NCBI GenBank assembly: GCA_003487955.1
Contig: DNNJ01000165.1
Location: 6,453-13,010 of the forward strand
Source: Clostridiales bacterium
Lineage (GTDB): Bacteria > Bacillota > Clostridia > Tissierellales > Sedimentibacteraceae
Direction: 5' to 3'
DNA length: 6,558 nucleotides
Numbering within the stretch: position 1 is the first letter of the stretch; every line of letters starts with the position of its first letter. Below, piece by piece: positions 5,713 to 6,558 of this stretch. The notes beneath the pieces are model-generated. The model was not told where the DNA came from and ran no database searches. It saw only the letters and a list, made by a program, of their open reading frames with translations. Position numbers and translations under genes: made by a program.

Positions 5713-5778
5713 ATGGTGGGCAATGAAGCAGGTTTTACATTGATTGATTATGATTTTAGTTTTCAGGGTATATTTTGA
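5713..5778 (+). CDS. Possible 21-aa small ORF or leader peptide
   Basis: ATG 5713 follows AAGGGG with an eight-base spacer and is read to a TGA at 5776-5778. The product MVGNEAGFTLIDYDFSFQGI ends in F. A terminator follows 12 bases later, the layout of a short gene or leader. No family is recognised, and a frame this short can be chance. Confidence 0.25.
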   Translation: MVGNEAGFTLIDYDFSFQGIF

Positions 5779-5789
5779 TTAAAATTTCT

Positions 5790-5829
5790 AGCCCTGGTGC
5801 CATAGACTTTAGCCTATGGGCTTTTTTTT
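5790..5829 (+). terminator. Rho-independent terminator
   Basis: CCATAG (5800-5805) pairs with CTATGG (5814-5819) around an eight-base loop. An alternative outer pair is AGCCC (5790-5794) with GGGCT (5818-5822). Eight Ts (5822-5829) follow. It would end transcription from the SEC-C gene (and the small ORF at 5713). The two mutually exclusive pairings could also work as an attenuator, but this is speculation. Confidence 0.65.
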
Positions 5830-5878
5830 ATCTAAAATTACAAGCCACATCCAAAAACGTTTTGAAAAAAGGAATTCT

Positions 5879-5904
5879 ATGGGAAAAGTAGAAGACATTG
5901 AATG
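5879..5904 (+). other. Eight-codon mini-ORF overlapping a downstream ATG
   Basis: AAAGGA is followed by ATG 5879, giving MGKVEDIE and a stop at 5903. The stop overlaps an ATG at 5902 as ATGA, the usual sign of translational coupling. The downstream frame from 5902 has no ribosome binding site of its own and runs into the radical SAM relic at 6025. It may be a broken 5' end or a leader. Confidence 0.3.
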
Positions 5905-6024
5905 AAAGAAAAGAAAATATTTACGTTCCTACGAAAATATGTCCACGGGAAATTTGTAAGCTGCCAGACGAAAGTGGCAACATTTCAATGGAAAAACAAT
6001 CAAAGCTGCGGGGAGGATATAAAA

Positions 6025-6555
6025 ATGAGTATCTTTGATATGTCATACCTTGGAATTATGATGGATATGGCTGGTTGTCCGAACCGCTGCCGCCACTGTT
6101 ATCTTGGGGCGCATAAGAACGGTAATATTAGCGTTGATGAATTCAAGAGCATAGCCACCCAGTTCAAAAACTGGCGCGACGAAAACGGGCGCGGAATCGC
6201 CGAGCTGGGCTTCTTCTCATGGTGGCGTGAACCGGACTATCGCGAGGATTACCGCCAGCTGTGGCAGCTTGAGCAGGAGTTATCCTTCCCCGACGTGCCC
6301 GGAGATTAGAGCATCGCCGAACCTGCCTAATGATGGCGGCTGGGAAATCTGAAAATCGACGGCGTCGATGCTATATCGAAAGCATACCGCGACAGCACCT
6401 CCCCAGGCATGAAAGCAAATAACACTATTCCAATGTCCGAGCTTGCGTGGCGTTAGGGCGAATATAGTAAAAGTGACCTGGTGTGCCGCTTTATGCATCA
6501 GTGGGGGATGGAGTATATGGAGGGAAGTACAAGTTGTAGAGCACCTGACTCTTAA
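6025..6555 (+). pseudogene. Radical SAM protein, internally deleted pseudogene
   Basis: I place the original start at ATG 6025, eight bases after GGGGAGG; the same frame is open back to 5902 without a second good start. Early residues hold the radical SAM cluster motif CPNRCRHCYLG (C18, C22, C25 from this start), which would bind a 4Fe-4S cluster and S-adenosylmethionine. Family-like text continues with a long helix and WWREPDY, YRQLWQLEQELS. A TAG at 6307-6309, then TAA TGA and a further TAG, interrupt the frame. In the same frame the C-terminal end of the family reappears: WRLGNLKIDGVDAISKAYRD, PGMKANNTIP and MHQWGMEYMEG, ending at TAA 6553-6555. Family members are about 350-400 aa, so roughly 200 central codons are missing. 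The gene cannot make a working enzyme. Family identity is solid for the motif; the substrate is unknown. Confidence 0.78.
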
Positions 6556-6558
6556 TCA

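Noticed and set aside
5902..6024. Longer start for the radical SAM relic
   Set aside because: It has no ribosome binding site of its own, whereas ATG 6025 has GGGGAGG at the correct distance and puts the Cys motif near the N-terminus, as in the family.
1..6558. CRISPR array or rRNA
   Set aside because: No regularly spaced repeats with unique spacers and no rRNA-like blocks are present.

Overview
The window looks like accessory, partly decayed DNA from a low- to mid-GC Firmicute, most likely an anaerobic Clostridium-type organism. This is inferred from strong purine-rich ribosome binding sites, T-run hairpin terminators, small DUF4177-type proteins and a radical SAM family common in anaerobes. 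No rRNA or other species-level marker is present, so the organism is a soft call.

Layout, left to right. (1) Positions 2-532 are the 3' end of a gene that starts before the window and encodes a hypothetical protein with a beta-rich part and a short coiled coil. (2) Positions 771-2446 hold a tight two-gene unit. It consists of an XRE-like/ImmA-IrrE zinc peptidase (HELVH motif) and a DUF4411 PIN-like protein overlapping it by 16 bases, which is the layout of a toxin-antitoxin module. A run of nine G residues lies inside the ribosome binding site of the first gene. (3) Positions 2447-3109 are non-coding. They contain a 3' tRNA- or tmRNA-like remnant ending in CCA, a strong terminator, and an extended -10 promoter. 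(4) Positions 3110-3632 are a two-gene operon: a 63-aa DUF4177 protein and a 104-aa protein with YbjQ-like features. It is followed by a second, decayed copy of the earlier terminator, so a 23-base direct repeat brackets the cassette. (5) Positions 3633-4849 carry no intact gene. They hold two unrecognised reading-frame relics, the end of an IS66-family element with a truncated tnpA, and several hairpins. (6) Positions 4850-5617 encode an intact protein with a C-terminal SEC-C metal-binding motif. (7) Positions 5618-6024 hold a possible 21-codon ORF, a terminator and a short coupled mini-ORF. (8) Positions 6025-6555 are a radical SAM pseudogene. Its N-terminal iron-sulfur motif and its C-terminal end are both recognisable in one frame, but the middle is missing and four stop codons lie inside.

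Overall this reads as a small genomic-island or integration hotspot: a toxin-antitoxin-like pair, a tRNA/tmRNA 3' end, a repeat-bracketed cassette, an IS scar and broken genes. The intact genes are the XRE-ImmA/DUF4411 pair, the DUF4177/YbjQ-like pair and the SEC-C protein. No complete new system can be shown from sequence alone. The best leads are the toxin-antitoxin-like pair with its G tract, the terminator-repeat cassette, and a hairpin that masks the IS66 tnpA ribosome binding site.
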